Assembly: GCF_000687915.1 (NCBI RefSeq)
Contig: NZ_JHZY01000004.1
Coordinates: forward strand, 1,994,001 to 2,058,000
From: Leeuwenhoekiella sp. MAR_2009_132
GTDB taxonomy: Bacteria > Bacteroidota > Bacteroidia > Flavobacteriales > Flavobacteriaceae
Length of the DNA stretch: 64,000 nucleotides
Direction of reading: 5' to 3'
Positions 7,796-16,619 of this stretch are shown piece after piece. Each line of letters begins with the position of its first letter. Within the stretch, counting starts at the first letter, position 1. The notes beneath the pieces were generated by a model. The model was not told the DNA's origin and did no database searches. It was given only the letters and a program-made list of their open reading frames with translations. The position numbers were made by a program, and so were the translations under genes.

Positions 7796-9022
7796 ATGAA
7801 AGAATTACTAAAACGTTACGAAACTAAAGAACCAGAGATCGTTTTTCACTGGAATGACCCCGAGACCGAAGCAGAAGGCTGGACGGTGATCAATTCGTTA
7901 CGCGGTGGTGCTGCCGGTGGTGGTACGCGCATGCGAAAAGGTCTTGACCGCAATGAAGTGCTTTCGCTTGCTAAAACTATGGAAGTTAAATTCACAGTTT
8001 CTGGCCCGGCAATAGGTGGTGCAAAAAGTGGAATTAACTTTGATCCTAACGACCCGCGTAAAAAAGGAGTTTTAGAGCGCTGGTACGCCGCAGTGTCGCC
8101 ATTACTTAAAAGTTATTACGGTACCGGTGGCGATCTTAATGTAGATGAGATTCATGAGGTTATTCCCATTACTGAAGAAAGTGGTGTTTGGCATCCGCAG
8201 GAAGGTGTATTTAATGGCCACTTTAGACCTACCGAGGCAGATAAAATTAACCGTATAGGTCAATTACGACAAGGTGTAATTAAAGTATTGGAGAATCAAA
8301 ACTTTTCTCCAGATGTATCCAGAAAATATACTGTTGCAGATATGATCACCGGATATGGTGTTGCTGAAGCGGCTAAACATTTTTACGATATTTATGGTGG
8401 AAATATCGAAGGGAAAAGAGCTGTAATACAGGGTTTTGGTAATGTAGGTTCTGCCGCAGCTTACTACCTGGCGCAGCAAGGCGCTAAAATTGTGGGAATT
8501 ATAGATGCCGCAGGCGGACTTATAAAAGAAGAAGGATTTTCTTTTGAGGAAATAAAAGAGCTTTTTCTAAATAAAAACGGAAATAAATTACACGCAGATA
8601 ATTTGATTCCCTTTGATGAGGTGAATGAAAAGATCTGGACTATTAAAACGGAGATATTTGCACCTTGCGCAGCATCACGCCTGGTTAAAAAAGAGCAGAT
8701 AGATGCGATGATCAAAGCTGGTCTTGAAGTGATTTCCTGTGGTGCAAACGTGCCATTTGCAGATAAAGAAATTTTCTTTGGTTCTATTATGGAACATACC
8801 GATGAGCAAGTTTCGGTTATACCAGATTTTATATCTAATTGTGGTATGGCACGTGTTTTTGCTTATTTTATGGAGCGTCGTGTACAAATGACCGATGAGG
8901 CAATTTTTAGCGATACCTCACAAACCATACGTGATGCCATTCAGAATACATACAATCACAATAGCAGTAATAAAAATATTAGCCGCACCGCATTTGAAAT
9001 AGCATTGCAGCAGCTTATTTAA
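7796..9022 (+). CDS. Glu/Leu/Phe/Val dehydrogenase family protein (leucine-dehydrogenase-like)
   Basis: NAD(P)-dependent oxidative deaminase of 408 residues. The catalytic region has GGAAGGGTRMRKGL, the lysine motif GPAIGGAKSGINFDP, and GTGGDLNVDE. The Rossmann part opens with GKRAVIQGFGNVGSAAAYYLAQ near residue 206. The short N-terminus and the overall size are closer to leucine/valine dehydrogenases than to 450-residue glutamate dehydrogenases. It may feed branched-chain amino-acid breakdown together with the nearby acyl-CoA dehydrogenase, but that link is inferred. Followed after 28 bases by nhaB. Confidence 0.88.
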   Translation: MKELLKRYETKEPEIVFHWNDPETEAEGWTVINSLRGGAAGGGTRMRKGLDRNEVLSLAKTMEVKFTVSGPAIGGAKSGINFDPNDPRKKGVLERWYAAVSPLLKSYYGTGGDLNVDEIHEVIPITEESGVWHPQEGVFNGHFRPTEADKINRIGQLRQGVIKVLENQNFSPDVSRKYTVADMITGYGVAEAAKHFYDIYGGNIEGKRAVIQGFGNVGSAAAYYLAQQGAKIVGIIDAAGGLIKEEGFSFEEIKELFLNKNGNKLHADNLIPFDEVNEKIWTIKTEIFAPCAASRLVKKEQIDAMIKAGLEVISCGANVPFADKEIFFGSIMEHTDEQVSVIPDFISNCGMARVFAYFMERRVQMTDEAIFSDTSQTIRDAIQNTYNHNSSNKNISRTAFEIALQQLI

Positions 9023-9050
9023 ATAATCATTAACCAACAACTAAACACAC

Positions 9051-10523
9051 ATGTTAAAATATTTTTTGGGTAACAGCCCACGCTGGTTTAAGTTAGCCAT
9101 GGTAGCTTTCTTAGTTTTCAATGTTTTTGCTTACTTCACACTGGGACCTATGGTAACAGCCTGGATTTTTATTGGTGAATTCATCTTTACACTTGCAATG
9201 GCTTTGAAGTGTTATCCGCTACAGTCTGGAGGTATACTTGCATTAGAGGCTTTAATATTAGGACTTACTACCCCTGATGCTGCTTATGCAGAAGTTGCTC
9301 AAAATCTAGAAGTGGTATTGCTTTTAGTGTTTATGGTAGCTGGTATTTATTTTATGAAGCCGATGCTGATGTTTATTTTCAGTAAGGTGTTTACTAAAAT
9401 AAAATCAAAAGCTGTTCTCTCTATGCTATTTGTTTTCTTAGCAGCTTTGCTTTCAGCCTTCTTAGATGCTTTAACTGTAACTGCTGTATTAATAAGTGTT
9501 GCGGTAGGTTTTTATGGGGTTTATCACAAAATACACTCTAGTGCAACTGCAGATTATGATGAAGATTCTGTATTAGATAGAAAAGCTTTGAGCGGGGAGA
9601 CTTTAGAGCAGTTTAGAAGTTTTTTACGTAGTTTGATTATGCATGGTGTTGTAGGTACTGCTCTAGGTGGTGTTTGTACACTGGTAGGGGAGCCTCAAAA
9701 CTTATTAATAGGTGAGAAATTAGGTTGGGAATTTGTTGAATTTTTTCAGCGTATGGCACCTATCACGATACCTGTATTAATTTGCGGTTTATTAACGACT
9801 CTTATTCTTGAAAAGACTAAAACCTTTGGTTTTGGAGCAAAACTTCCTGATGTTGCCCGTACTATTATAGAAAAATATACCGAAGAGGAAGATGAGAAAC
9901 GTACTCCAAAAGAAGCTTTTGGTCTATGGGTGCAAGGAGTTTCAGCGATACTTTTAATATTAAGTTTAGCATTACACTTAGCTCCTGTAGGTTTTATAGG
10001 TTTATTCTTAATCGTAGTACAAACTGCATTTATGGGTATTACAGATGAGCACAGTTTAGGTAAAGCTTTTGAAGAAGCATTACCATTTACAGGTCTTTTA
10101 GTAGTGTTCTTTGTAATTGTTGCAATGATTCACGATCAGCATCTATTTACACCTATTATAGATTATGTATTAAGCCTTCCTGTAGATGCCCAGCCCTCTA
10201 TGTTTTATTTAGCAAATGGGGTATTATCCATGATTAGTGATAACGTATTTGTTGCTACGGTTTACATTAATGAAGTTCAGGTTGCTTATGATGCAGGTAA
10301 TATAACCAGAGAACAGTTTAATCACCTGGCAGTAGCAATTAATACAGGAACGAACCTTCCTAGTGTTGCAACGCCTAATGGTCAGGCAGCATTCTTATTT
10401 CTTCTAACTTCTTCACTGGCACCGTTAATTAACTTGTCTTATGGTAAGATGGTGAAGATGGCATTGCCTTATACTATTGTTTTAGGAGGTGTAGGATTAG
10501 CAGGAGTTTATTTTCTACTTTAA
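9051..10523 (+). CDS. nhaB: Na+/H+ antiporter NhaB
   Basis: Inner-membrane antiporter of 490 residues, close to the roughly 510 of E. coli NhaB. I recognise the NhaB pattern: FLGNSPRWFKLAMVAF at the N-terminus, EFIFTLAMALKCYPLQSGG, NLEVVLLLVFMVAGIYFMK, and SAFLDALTVTAVLISVAVGFYG. A later SDNVFVATVYINEV and NTGTNLPSVATPNGQAAFLFLL complete it. It exports Na+ for H+, which supports pH and salt homeostasis and the Na+ gradient used by symporters such as the one at 2932. Confidence 0.95.
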   Translation: MLKYFLGNSPRWFKLAMVAFLVFNVFAYFTLGPMVTAWIFIGEFIFTLAMALKCYPLQSGGILALEALILGLTTPDAAYAEVAQNLEVVLLLVFMVAGIYFMKPMLMFIFSKVFTKIKSKAVLSMLFVFLAALLSAFLDALTVTAVLISVAVGFYGVYHKIHSSATADYDEDSVLDRKALSGETLEQFRSFLRSLIMHGVVGTALGGVCTLVGEPQNLLIGEKLGWEFVEFFQRMAPITIPVLICGLLTTLILEKTKTFGFGAKLPDVARTIIEKYTEEEDEKRTPKEAFGLWVQGVSAILLILSLALHLAPVGFIGLFLIVVQTAFMGITDEHSLGKAFEEALPFTGLLVVFFVIVAMIHDQHLFTPIIDYVLSLPVDAQPSMFYLANGVLSMISDNVFVATVYINEVQVAYDAGNITREQFNHLAVAINTGTNLPSVATPNGQAAFLFLLTSSLAPLINLSYGKMVKMALPYTIVLGGVGLAGVYFLL

Positions 10524-10578
10524 GCATATAATTAAAATCTAATTTACTCGTTAACCATATAACTAATTAATAAAAACT

Positions 10579-11283
10579 ATGCTTACACTCTTGTTGCAAG
10601 AAGGTGCAGATACGCTACCATCACTTGCTGCCGAAGAAGAACCGGTAGAAAAAACCCTTTCTCTTTTTGACTTGTTAATGAGCGGTGGCCTTCCCGGTCA
10701 GATCATTATCGTTGTTCTTTTTGTTTTACTTTTTGTAGCAATTTACATTTACTTTGAGCGTCTTTTTGCAATTAAAGCAGCTTCCCAGATGGATAGCAAC
10801 TTTATGAATCAAATTAAAGATAACGTTGCTAATGGTAACATAGAGGCAGCAAAAATTTTATGTGCACAGCAAAACAGTCCGGTTTCAAGATTAACAGCAA
10901 AGGGCATTAGTCGTATTGGTAGTCCGTTAGAAGATATTAATACCGCTATAGAAAACTCTGGTAAGCTTGAGGTTTACAGACTAGAAAAAAATGTGAGTGT
11001 TTTAGCCACAATTGCAGGAGTAGGACCTATGATAGGTTTCTTAGGTACTGTTATTGGTATGGTATTGGCATTTCACCAGTTAGCAACAAGCAGTGGTCAG
11101 GCAGAAATGGGTAACCTTGCAGAAGGTATTTACACAGCTATGACAACTACCGTCGCAGGTCTTATAGTTGGTATCATAGCATATATGGGATATAACCATC
11201 TAGTAGTGCGTACAGATAAAGTAGTACACCAGATGGAGGCTACAGCTGTTGACTTTTTAGACATGTTAAACGAGCCGGCATAA
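10579..11283 (+). CDS. exbB: MotA/TolQ/ExbB proton channel family protein
   Basis: 234 residues with three membrane segments: one near residues 38-60 (GQIIIVVLFVLLFVAIYIYF) and two in the C-terminal half (IAGVGPMIGFLGTVIGMVLAF and YTAMTTTVAGLIVGIIAYM). The GPMIGFLGTVIGM stretch is the family core. With ExbD it forms the inner-membrane proton channel that energises TonB. The exbD start lies one base after the stop, so the two are translated together. Confidence 0.92.
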   Translation: MLTLLLQEGADTLPSLAAEEEPVEKTLSLFDLLMSGGLPGQIIIVVLFVLLFVAIYIYFERLFAIKAASQMDSNFMNQIKDNVANGNIEAAKILCAQQNSPVSRLTAKGISRIGSPLEDINTAIENSGKLEVYRLEKNVSVLATIAGVGPMIGFLGTVIGMVLAFHQLATSSGQAEMGNLAEGIYTAMTTTVAGLIVGIIAYMGYNHLVVRTDKVVHQMEATAVDFLDMLNEPA

Positions 11284-11284
11284 T

Positions 11285-11677
11285 ATGAATCTACGCGGAA
11301 GAAATAAAGTAAGCCCTGAGTTTAGTATGAGCTCCATGACAGATATTGTATTTCTGTTACTGGTTTTCTTTCTGCTAACGTCACCAGCAATTACGCCAGA
11401 TGCATTAGATCTTATTTTACCAAAGGCTAAAGGAAAGACCAGTAACCAACAGAACCTATCGGTAAGTATTACTAAAGATCTTGATATTTATGTGAATAAG
11501 GAGCGTGTTACTCAAGCTAATCTTGAATCGTTTATTAATAGCGAATTAGTGGGGGTAGAAGATCCTACGATTATATTGAGGGCAGAAGAGGGAGTTCCTA
11601 TAGAAGAGGCTGTAACCGTTATGGATATTGCAAACCGTAACAAGTATAAGATTGTTTTAGCAGTAAGGCCTAACTAA
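11285..11677 (+). CDS. exbD: Biopolymer transport protein ExbD/TolR
   Basis: 130 residues with one N-terminal membrane helix and a periplasmic domain. The proton-relay Asp is visible at residue 20 in SMTDIVFLLLVFFLLTSPA. Partner of the upstream ExbB-like protein. A palindromic repeat (11683-11773) begins 5 bases after the stop codon and separates this gene from the tonB-like gene. Confidence 0.92.
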   Translation: MNLRGRNKVSPEFSMSSMTDIVFLLLVFFLLTSPAITPDALDLILPKAKGKTSNQQNLSVSITKDLDIYVNKERVTQANLESFINSELVGVEDPTIILRAEEGVPIEEAVTVMDIANRNKYKIVLAVRPN

Positions 11678-11682
11678 TTATA

Positions 11683-11773
11683 GGGCGTTACGGCTAAGGC
11701 CGTCAGGCTTTCGGCTGTATCTTTTTTAATCTTTTTAATGATAAAAAAAGGATGCCGCCTCTATCCTTAACGC
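11683..11773. repeat. REP-like imperfect palindromic element between exbD and tonB
   Basis: The outer ends GCGTTA (11685-11690) and TAACGC (11768-11773) are inverted. An inner imperfect stem pairs GGCTGTATCTTTTTT with AAAAAAAGGATGCCGCC. The base composition and GC-rich ends differ from the AT-rich spacers around it. The layout (GGGCGTTA, GGCTTTCGGCTGTATC, then AAAAAGGATGCCGCCTCTATC and TAACGC) resembles intergenic repeats that I recall from other flavobacterial genomes; that recollection was not checked. It may weaken read-through from exbB-exbD into tonB or stabilise the exbD mRNA end. Confidence 0.55.
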
Positions 11774-11824
11774 AAACAAGAGCAGCATTTATAACATAAA
11801 TAATACCCTTAATAAATCGCCATA

Positions 11825-12655
11825 TTGAGCTTTTTAAACACAAAATATAAACGTAAATCCTTTACCATAACAAGCATTTTGTATGCATTGTTATTGGTTG
11901 TTTTATTTTTTGCAGGATTAAAATATTTAGATCCACCACCAGAAAGTGGTATTGCTATTAATTTTGGCACTTCAGATGTAGGGTCTGGTACAATTCAGCC
12001 TACAGAGGCGATTCAATCTGCTCCTCGTAATGCAACGCCAGAACCTCAAACGCAGCAGTCTACAGAGCTTATTGAGGAAGTAGTTACCCAGGATGTTGAG
12101 GAAGCTCCCGTGATTAAAAACGAACCCAAAAAGGAAATAAAAAAACCGGTTACTGAGCAGCCTAAAAAGGTGGTGACAAAACCTGTTGAAGCTAAAAAAC
12201 CAGATCCTAAACCAGATAAATCTACTACAGATGCGCTTTCAAGCATTCTTAACGGACCAAAAAGTAATGGTACCGCAAGTGGTGGTGAAGGTGATGATAA
12301 TAAGGCAGGTGATAAGGGTGATCCTAACGGCGATCCTAATGCGTCGAGTTATTATGGTACAGGAAAAGGACTTGATGGTGATGGTAATTACCAATTGGGA
12401 GGGCGTAAAGCCTTAAGCAAACCTAAACGTGTGCAAGAATGTAATGAGGCCGGTATTGTGGTTGTGAGCATAGAGGTTGATCGTAATGGGAATGTTATTA
12501 AAGCAACTCCGGGAGTACGAGGTACAACAAATAATAGTAGATGTTTATTAGACCCTGCGCGAGCTGCTGCAATGGCAACAAAATTTAATGGAGATACAGA
12601 TGCTCCATCACGCCAAATAGGCAAAATCGTCTATAAGTTTAGCTTATCAGAATAA
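11825..12655 (+). CDS. TonB-like energy transducer
   Basis: 276 residues: a short cytoplasmic N-terminus, one membrane helix (about 16-34, TSILYALLLVVLFFAGLKYL), a Lys/Pro/Glu-rich periplasmic linker (about 85-140), a Gly/Asp-rich stretch (about 150-185), and a C-terminal domain with VVVSIEVDRNGNVIKA that fits the TonB fold. It follows exbB-exbD and most likely transmits their proton-driven energy to outer-membrane transporters. folC starts on the last base of its stop codon. Confidence 0.85.
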   Translation: MSFLNTKYKRKSFTITSILYALLLVVLFFAGLKYLDPPPESGIAINFGTSDVGSGTIQPTEAIQSAPRNATPEPQTQQSTELIEEVVTQDVEEAPVIKNEPKKEIKKPVTEQPKKVVTKPVEAKKPDPKPDKSTTDALSSILNGPKSNGTASGGEGDDNKAGDKGDPNGDPNASSYYGTGKGLDGDGNYQLGGRKALSKPKRVQECNEAGIVVVSIEVDRNGNVIKATPGVRGTTNNSRCLLDPARAAAMATKFNGDTDAPSRQIGKIVYKFSLSE

Positions 12656-13878
12656 TGAATTACGATGAAACGCTGCACTGGATGTTTGGGAGACTTCCCA
12701 TGTTTCAGCGTCAGGGCGCTGCAGCTTATAAAAATAATCTCGATAATATTTTACTTCTAAGTGAGCACTTAGGAAATCCTCACAAGCATTTTAAGAGTAT
12801 CCATATTGCCGGTACAAATGGCAAGGGCTCAACGAGTCATATGATTGCATCTGTATTGCAGGAAGCGGGCTATTCAACAGGGTTGTATACATCCCCTCAC
12901 TTAAAAGATTTTAGAGAACGCATTCGGGTTAATGGCGTGATGGCAGAAGAGTCATTTGTAATTCAGTTTATAGAAAAGCATAAGCAGTTTCTCGAAGCGA
13001 ATGAGCTGTCATTTTTTGAACTTACTGTAGGAATGGCTTTTCAATATTTTGCAGAAAGGCAGGTTGATATAGCTGTTGTAGAAGTAGGACTGGGTGGGCG
13101 GCTTGATGCAACTAATATTATAACGCCACTACTTTCGGTTATAACAAACATAGGCTTAGATCATACTGCCTTTTTGGGTACAACTTTATCGCAAATAGCC
13201 GGAGAAAAAGCAGGAATTATAAAAAATGGCATTCCGGTAGTTATAGGTGAGCGGCAAGACGATACAACAGCCGTTTTTAAATCTAAAGTCTTACAAAATG
13301 AAGCTCCTATATATTATACAGATGAGTCACATTATCCGGAATTAGAGAGTGAGTTAAAAGGTAGTTATCAGCAAAAGAATAAGCAAACTGTACAAAAAGC
13401 AATTGAAGTTTTAAATAACACCACAGATTTTAAAATTTCTCAAGTTGCATTAGAAACAGGTATAAAACGTGTAGTCACAAACACCGGTCTGTTAGGAAGA
13501 TGGCAGGTTCTGCAAGAGTTTGGTCCTAAAATTATTTGTGATACCGGTCATAACGCCGAAGGTTTGATGTATGTCACTGCGCAACTAAAAGAGGAGCAAT
13601 TTAATCAGCTTCATATTGTATTAGGAGTAGTGTCTGACAAAGAATTGAGTACTGTACTGACGTTATTTCCTAAACACGCGCACTATTATTTTAGCAAACC
13701 GGAAGGGCCTCGTGGTCTTGATGAGTCAATTCTACAAGAAAAAGCTGCGCATTTTGATTTGCAAGGAAATAAATATGAAAATATTTCAGAAGCTTTTAAA
13801 GCGGCAAAACTTACTTCAAAACCTGATGATCTGATATTTATAGGCGGAAGTACATTTGTAGTTGCAGAAGTGATTTAA
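12655..13878 (+). CDS. folC: Folylpolyglutamate synthase/dihydrofolate synthase
   Basis: Mur-ligase-family enzyme of 407 residues that adds glutamate to dihydropteroate and folates. The P-loop HIAGTNGKGSTSHMIA lies near residues 49-64, the SPHLKDFRERIRVNG motif near 81-95, and VEVGLGGRLDATNII near 142-156. The ATG overlaps the upstream stop by one base (TAATG), which indicates translational coupling to the tonB-like gene. It is followed by the tRNA-Val promoter. Confidence 0.95.
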   Translation: MNYDETLHWMFGRLPMFQRQGAAAYKNNLDNILLLSEHLGNPHKHFKSIHIAGTNGKGSTSHMIASVLQEAGYSTGLYTSPHLKDFRERIRVNGVMAEESFVIQFIEKHKQFLEANELSFFELTVGMAFQYFAERQVDIAVVEVGLGGRLDATNIITPLLSVITNIGLDHTAFLGTTLSQIAGEKAGIIKNGIPVVIGERQDDTTAVFKSKVLQNEAPIYYTDESHYPELESELKGSYQQKNKQTVQKAIEVLNNTTDFKISQVALETGIKRVVTNTGLLGRWQVLQEFGPKIICDTGHNAEGLMYVTAQLKEEQFNQLHIVLGVVSDKELSTVLTLFPKHAHYYFSKPEGPRGLDESILQEKAAHFDLQGNKYENISEAFKAAKLTSKPDDLIFIGGSTFVVAEVI

Positions 13879-13896
13879 TTATTTTTAGAAAAAGTG

Positions 13897-13927
13897 TTTG
13901 GTATATTTAAAAGTTGGTTTATATTTG
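13897..13927 (+). promoter_or_regulatory. Consensus promoter of the first tRNA-Val
   Basis: TTTG (13897-13900), 19 bases, then TATATTTG (13920-13927): a textbook Bacteroidota -33/-7 pair. The mature tRNA begins 12 bases downstream. Confidence 0.8.
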
Positions 13928-13938
13928 CACCCGCTAAA

Positions 13939-14013
13939 GGGCAATTAGCTCAGTTGGTTCAGAGCACCTCGTTTACACCGAGGGGGTCGGGGGTTCGAAT
14001 CCCTCATTGCCCA
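13939..14013 (+). tRNA. tRNA-Val (anticodon TAC), copy 1
   Basis: Full cloverleaf: acceptor GGGCAAT/ATTGCCC with discriminator A, D arm GCTC/GAGC, anticodon stem CCTCG/CGAGG around the loop TTTACAC (anticodon TAC, reads Val codons GTA/GTG), and T arm around TTCGAAT. The CCA end is not encoded. Own consensus promoter upstream and own terminator downstream. Confidence 0.97.
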
Positions 14014-14014
14014 C

Positions 14015-14044
14015 AAAGGTTTCCAGAATTGGGAACCTTTTTTT
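14015..14044 (+). terminator. Terminator of tRNA-Val copy 1
   Basis: AAAGGTTTCC / GGGAACCTTT stem (one G-T pair), 6-base loop, then a T-run. Confidence 0.88.
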
Positions 14045-14117
14045 ATCCCTTAGCAAGAAATAGCAACCAGGTACTGTTTGGTATTTTTAATAAGGTTTTA
14101 CAATTACGCCTCTATTA

Positions 14118-14192
14118 GGGCAATTAGCTCAGTTGGTTCAGAGCACCTCGTTTACACCGAGGGGGTCGGGGGTTCGAATCCCTCATTGCCCA
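14118..14192 (+). tRNA. tRNA-Val (anticodon TAC), copy 2
   Basis: The 75 bases are identical to copy 1 (13939-14013). Upstream, the TTTGGTAT and TTTAA blocks of the first promoter are also recognisable, so the duplicated unit included the promoter. Here the -7 region reads TACAATTA instead of TATATTTG and looks weak. Confidence 0.97.
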
Positions 14193-14194
14193 CA

Positions 14195-14226
14195 AAAGGC
14201 TTCACAGAAATGTGAAGCCTTTTTTT
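14195..14226 (+). terminator. Terminator of tRNA-Val copy 2
   Basis: Perfect 12-bp stem AAAGGCTTCACA / TGTGAAGCCTTT with a GAAA tetraloop, followed by T residues. Its sequence differs from the terminator of copy 1. Confidence 0.9.
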
Positions 14227-14317
14227 ATTGAATAAATTTAGGATAAGAATTTGCCGAACCATCAGGACTTCTTTTCATGCCAATTATATAATATAAAATA
14301 ATTGAGTTCTCAACTAA

Positions 14318-14344
14318 AAAGGCTTCCGTTTTTAGGAAGCCTTT
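14318..14344 (-). terminator. Terminator of the peptidase operon
   Basis: Perfect 10-bp stem AAAGGCTTCC / GGAAGCCTTT; read on the minus strand it is followed by TTTTTAG. It lies 17 bases beyond the end of the DPP IV gene. Confidence 0.85.
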
Positions 14345-14360
14345 CTGCTGTGATTTTCTG

Positions 14361-16616
14361 TTATTTTTTATTGTGTTCCATTAAATAGTTAGTGAGAAGC
14401 GTGTATAAATGCCTTCTGGTATTTTTGCCTTCGTAAATGCCGTGAGATCGGTTAGGATAGGCCATCATCGTAAATTGCTTATTGTTTTTGATGAGTTCAT
14501 TTACAAGATACTCCATATTCTGATAATGCACATTGTCATCGCCGGTGCCGTGTACGATAAGTAAATTACCTTCTAGATTTTTTGCAAAAGTAGCGGGCGA
14601 ACCATTTACAAAATCTTCTTTATTTTCCTGCGGAAGTCCCATATAACGTTCTTGATAAACATTGTCATAAAATAGCTGATTGGCCACAGCTGCAATAGCC
14701 ATTCCTGTTTTATAAATCTCAGGATATTTAAACATTAAATTGAGCGTCATAGAGCCACCACCGCTCCATCCCCAAACTGAAACACGGTCAGCATCCAGGT
14801 AATTCCATTTTTTCAGGAGCTCTTTAGTCGCCATAGCCTGATCGCGGGCATTGATAATACCTACCTTGCGGTAGATAGATTTGCGCCAAGCGCTTCCTTT
14901 TAGCGATGGTGTACCTCTATTATCTAAATTGACGATGACGTATCCTTTTTGGGCTAAGAATATATCGTAGGTGCCTATCCACATATCTGTGGCCATTTGT
15001 CCCCAGGGTTCCCCATACACGTGAAAAAGAACCGGATATTTTTTTGAAGCGTCAAAATTTACAGGTTTAGTAATTCTGCCTTCTACAACGACACCATCTT
15101 CTGTTGCAACCTGAAAAAAGCTAGTTTCCGGAAGCTTCAGATTTGCTAAATGTTTTTTTAATGGTGCGTTATCTACGAGGGTTTTTATGGTTTTATGACT
15201 GGGCAAATGAATTAAACGAACTGTAGTAGGTGTATTAGCATCTGTATGACTGTGAATAGCAAAATTTCCGTTTGGGGCAATTTGATAAGTATTTACCCCA
15301 CTATATTCTTTTGGTGTTAGGCGTTTTGGAGTTTCTTTTCCGTTTAGAGATGTGTTGTATAAATAGCGTTGCGCAGTATTTTCCGGCGAAGCCGAAAAGT
15401 AAACAGCTGTATCTGTTGCGGTGTAAAATGCAGCAACATCATATTCTCCCGGAGTAAGTAGCGTTTTTGCTCCGGTTTTAAAATTCACTTTGTAAATATG
15501 ACGCCACGCATCATTTTCAGTCATACGTAAGAAGGCCGATTTGTCTGGTGTAAGTAACAGGTCGTTTTTGCCCCATTGATTTGCAGAAATATCCGGATAA
15601 TCTAAATCAACCCAGGTTTCTTCAGTTTCAGTGTAGACGGTTTTTAATTCTTCCGTAGCAGGAGCATAGGTGTAAATAACAAGCTTATTTTGTTTACGGT
15701 TTAATTGCTGAATTAAAAGCAAATCATTGCTTATCCATTGTATTGCCGGTAAATAATGTTGAACAGGATCTCCCGGAATGGGAATCCATTTAGTTTCCTG
15801 AGTGCCTGTATTTACCAATCCCAGCCGGGCAGATGATGGGTTATAACCTACCTTAGGATATTGTAATGGTATAGGTTGTGAATACACTGAGTCTGTAGTG
15901 TTAATCATGTAAAAGGTTTCAATCTCTGAAGCATCGAGTTGCCAGTAGGCAATTTGAGAAGCGTCTGGGCTCCATCTAAAACCGTCGCGGGCACCAAATT
16001 CTTCCTCATACACCCAGTCAAATGTGCCGTTTATGATATCACCGGTGCCATCTTGAGTGAGTTGTAATACCTCGCCGGTTTTAAAGTTTTCTTTGTAAAT
16101 ATTAAAGCCAGAAACATAGGCGACATACCTGTTGTCTTCAGAGAACTTCGCAAACATTAAAGAAGATGCCTGAAGCTGTGTTCCCAATTGTTTGAGTTTG
16201 TTAGTGTCAAAGTCGTAAACCCAATAGTCACCTTTGGTGTTAGAGCGCCATACGCGGCTTGTATTTGTAAAAATGAGTACTTTGCTTTCATCTTTAGAAA
16301 GACTAAAATCTGCAATAGACAGGCTTTTTGAAGCTAAAGCAGGTGTTAGTGTAGCTGCATTTAAATAGGTGGCTTGCCCGTTAGTTTTACTGCTGTATTT
16401 TATAAGTTCATCTGCGCCAGATGCATTTTGTTCAACCGTTATAAAAGCAGCTCCGTTATTGATCCAGAATATAGGTCGGGCACTTTCTGAATTAAATTCA
16501 TTTGAGGTGTAAATACGATCTAGAGATAACAGGCTCAAATCATTTTCCTGAGCTATAAGCTGAACGTTGAATAGCATTGCAAGTGCTAAAGCAAACCAGG
16601 TGAATTTATTCTTCAT
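14361..16616 (-). CDS. Dipeptidyl peptidase IV (S9B family), exported
   Basis: Serine peptidase of 751 residues that releases X-Pro or X-Ala dipeptides from N-termini. It has a Sec signal peptide (MKNKFTWFALALAMLFNVQLIAQ), a beta-propeller, and an alpha/beta-hydrolase domain. The substrate-anchoring double Glu is in FDWVYEEEFGAR. The catalytic Ser is at residue 618 in VWGWSGGGSM, followed by Asp in HGTGDDNVHYQ and His in RSHGIYEG. The length fits bacterial DPP IV. The gene lies 3 bases downstream of an aminopeptidase-P-like gene, so both act on proline-containing peptides from one transcript. A terminator follows. Confidence 0.95.
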   Translation of the reverse strand: MKNKFTWFALALAMLFNVQLIAQENDLSLLSLDRIYTSNEFNSESARPIFWINNGAAFITVEQNASGADELIKYSSKTNGQATYLNAATLTPALASKSLSIADFSLSKDESKVLIFTNTSRVWRSNTKGDYWVYDFDTNKLKQLGTQLQASSLMFAKFSEDNRYVAYVSGFNIYKENFKTGEVLQLTQDGTGDIINGTFDWVYEEEFGARDGFRWSPDASQIAYWQLDASEIETFYMINTTDSVYSQPIPLQYPKVGYNPSSARLGLVNTGTQETKWIPIPGDPVQHYLPAIQWISNDLLLIQQLNRKQNKLVIYTYAPATEELKTVYTETEETWVDLDYPDISANQWGKNDLLLTPDKSAFLRMTENDAWRHIYKVNFKTGAKTLLTPGEYDVAAFYTATDTAVYFSASPENTAQRYLYNTSLNGKETPKRLTPKEYSGVNTYQIAPNGNFAIHSHTDANTPTTVRLIHLPSHKTIKTLVDNAPLKKHLANLKLPETSFFQVATEDGVVVEGRITKPVNFDASKKYPVLFHVYGEPWGQMATDMWIGTYDIFLAQKGYVIVNLDNRGTPSLKGSAWRKSIYRKVGIINARDQAMATKELLKKWNYLDADRVSVWGWSGGGSMTLNLMFKYPEIYKTGMAIAAVANQLFYDNVYQERYMGLPQENKEDFVNGSPATFAKNLEGNLLIVHGTGDDNVHYQNMEYLVNELIKNNKQFTMMAYPNRSHGIYEGKNTRRHLYTLLTNYLMEHNKK

Positions 16617-16619
16617 AGA

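Noticed and set aside
13894..14118. ORF of 74 codons over the tRNA region
   Set aside because: Runs through the tRNA-Val promoter, the tRNA itself and its terminator; no protein features.
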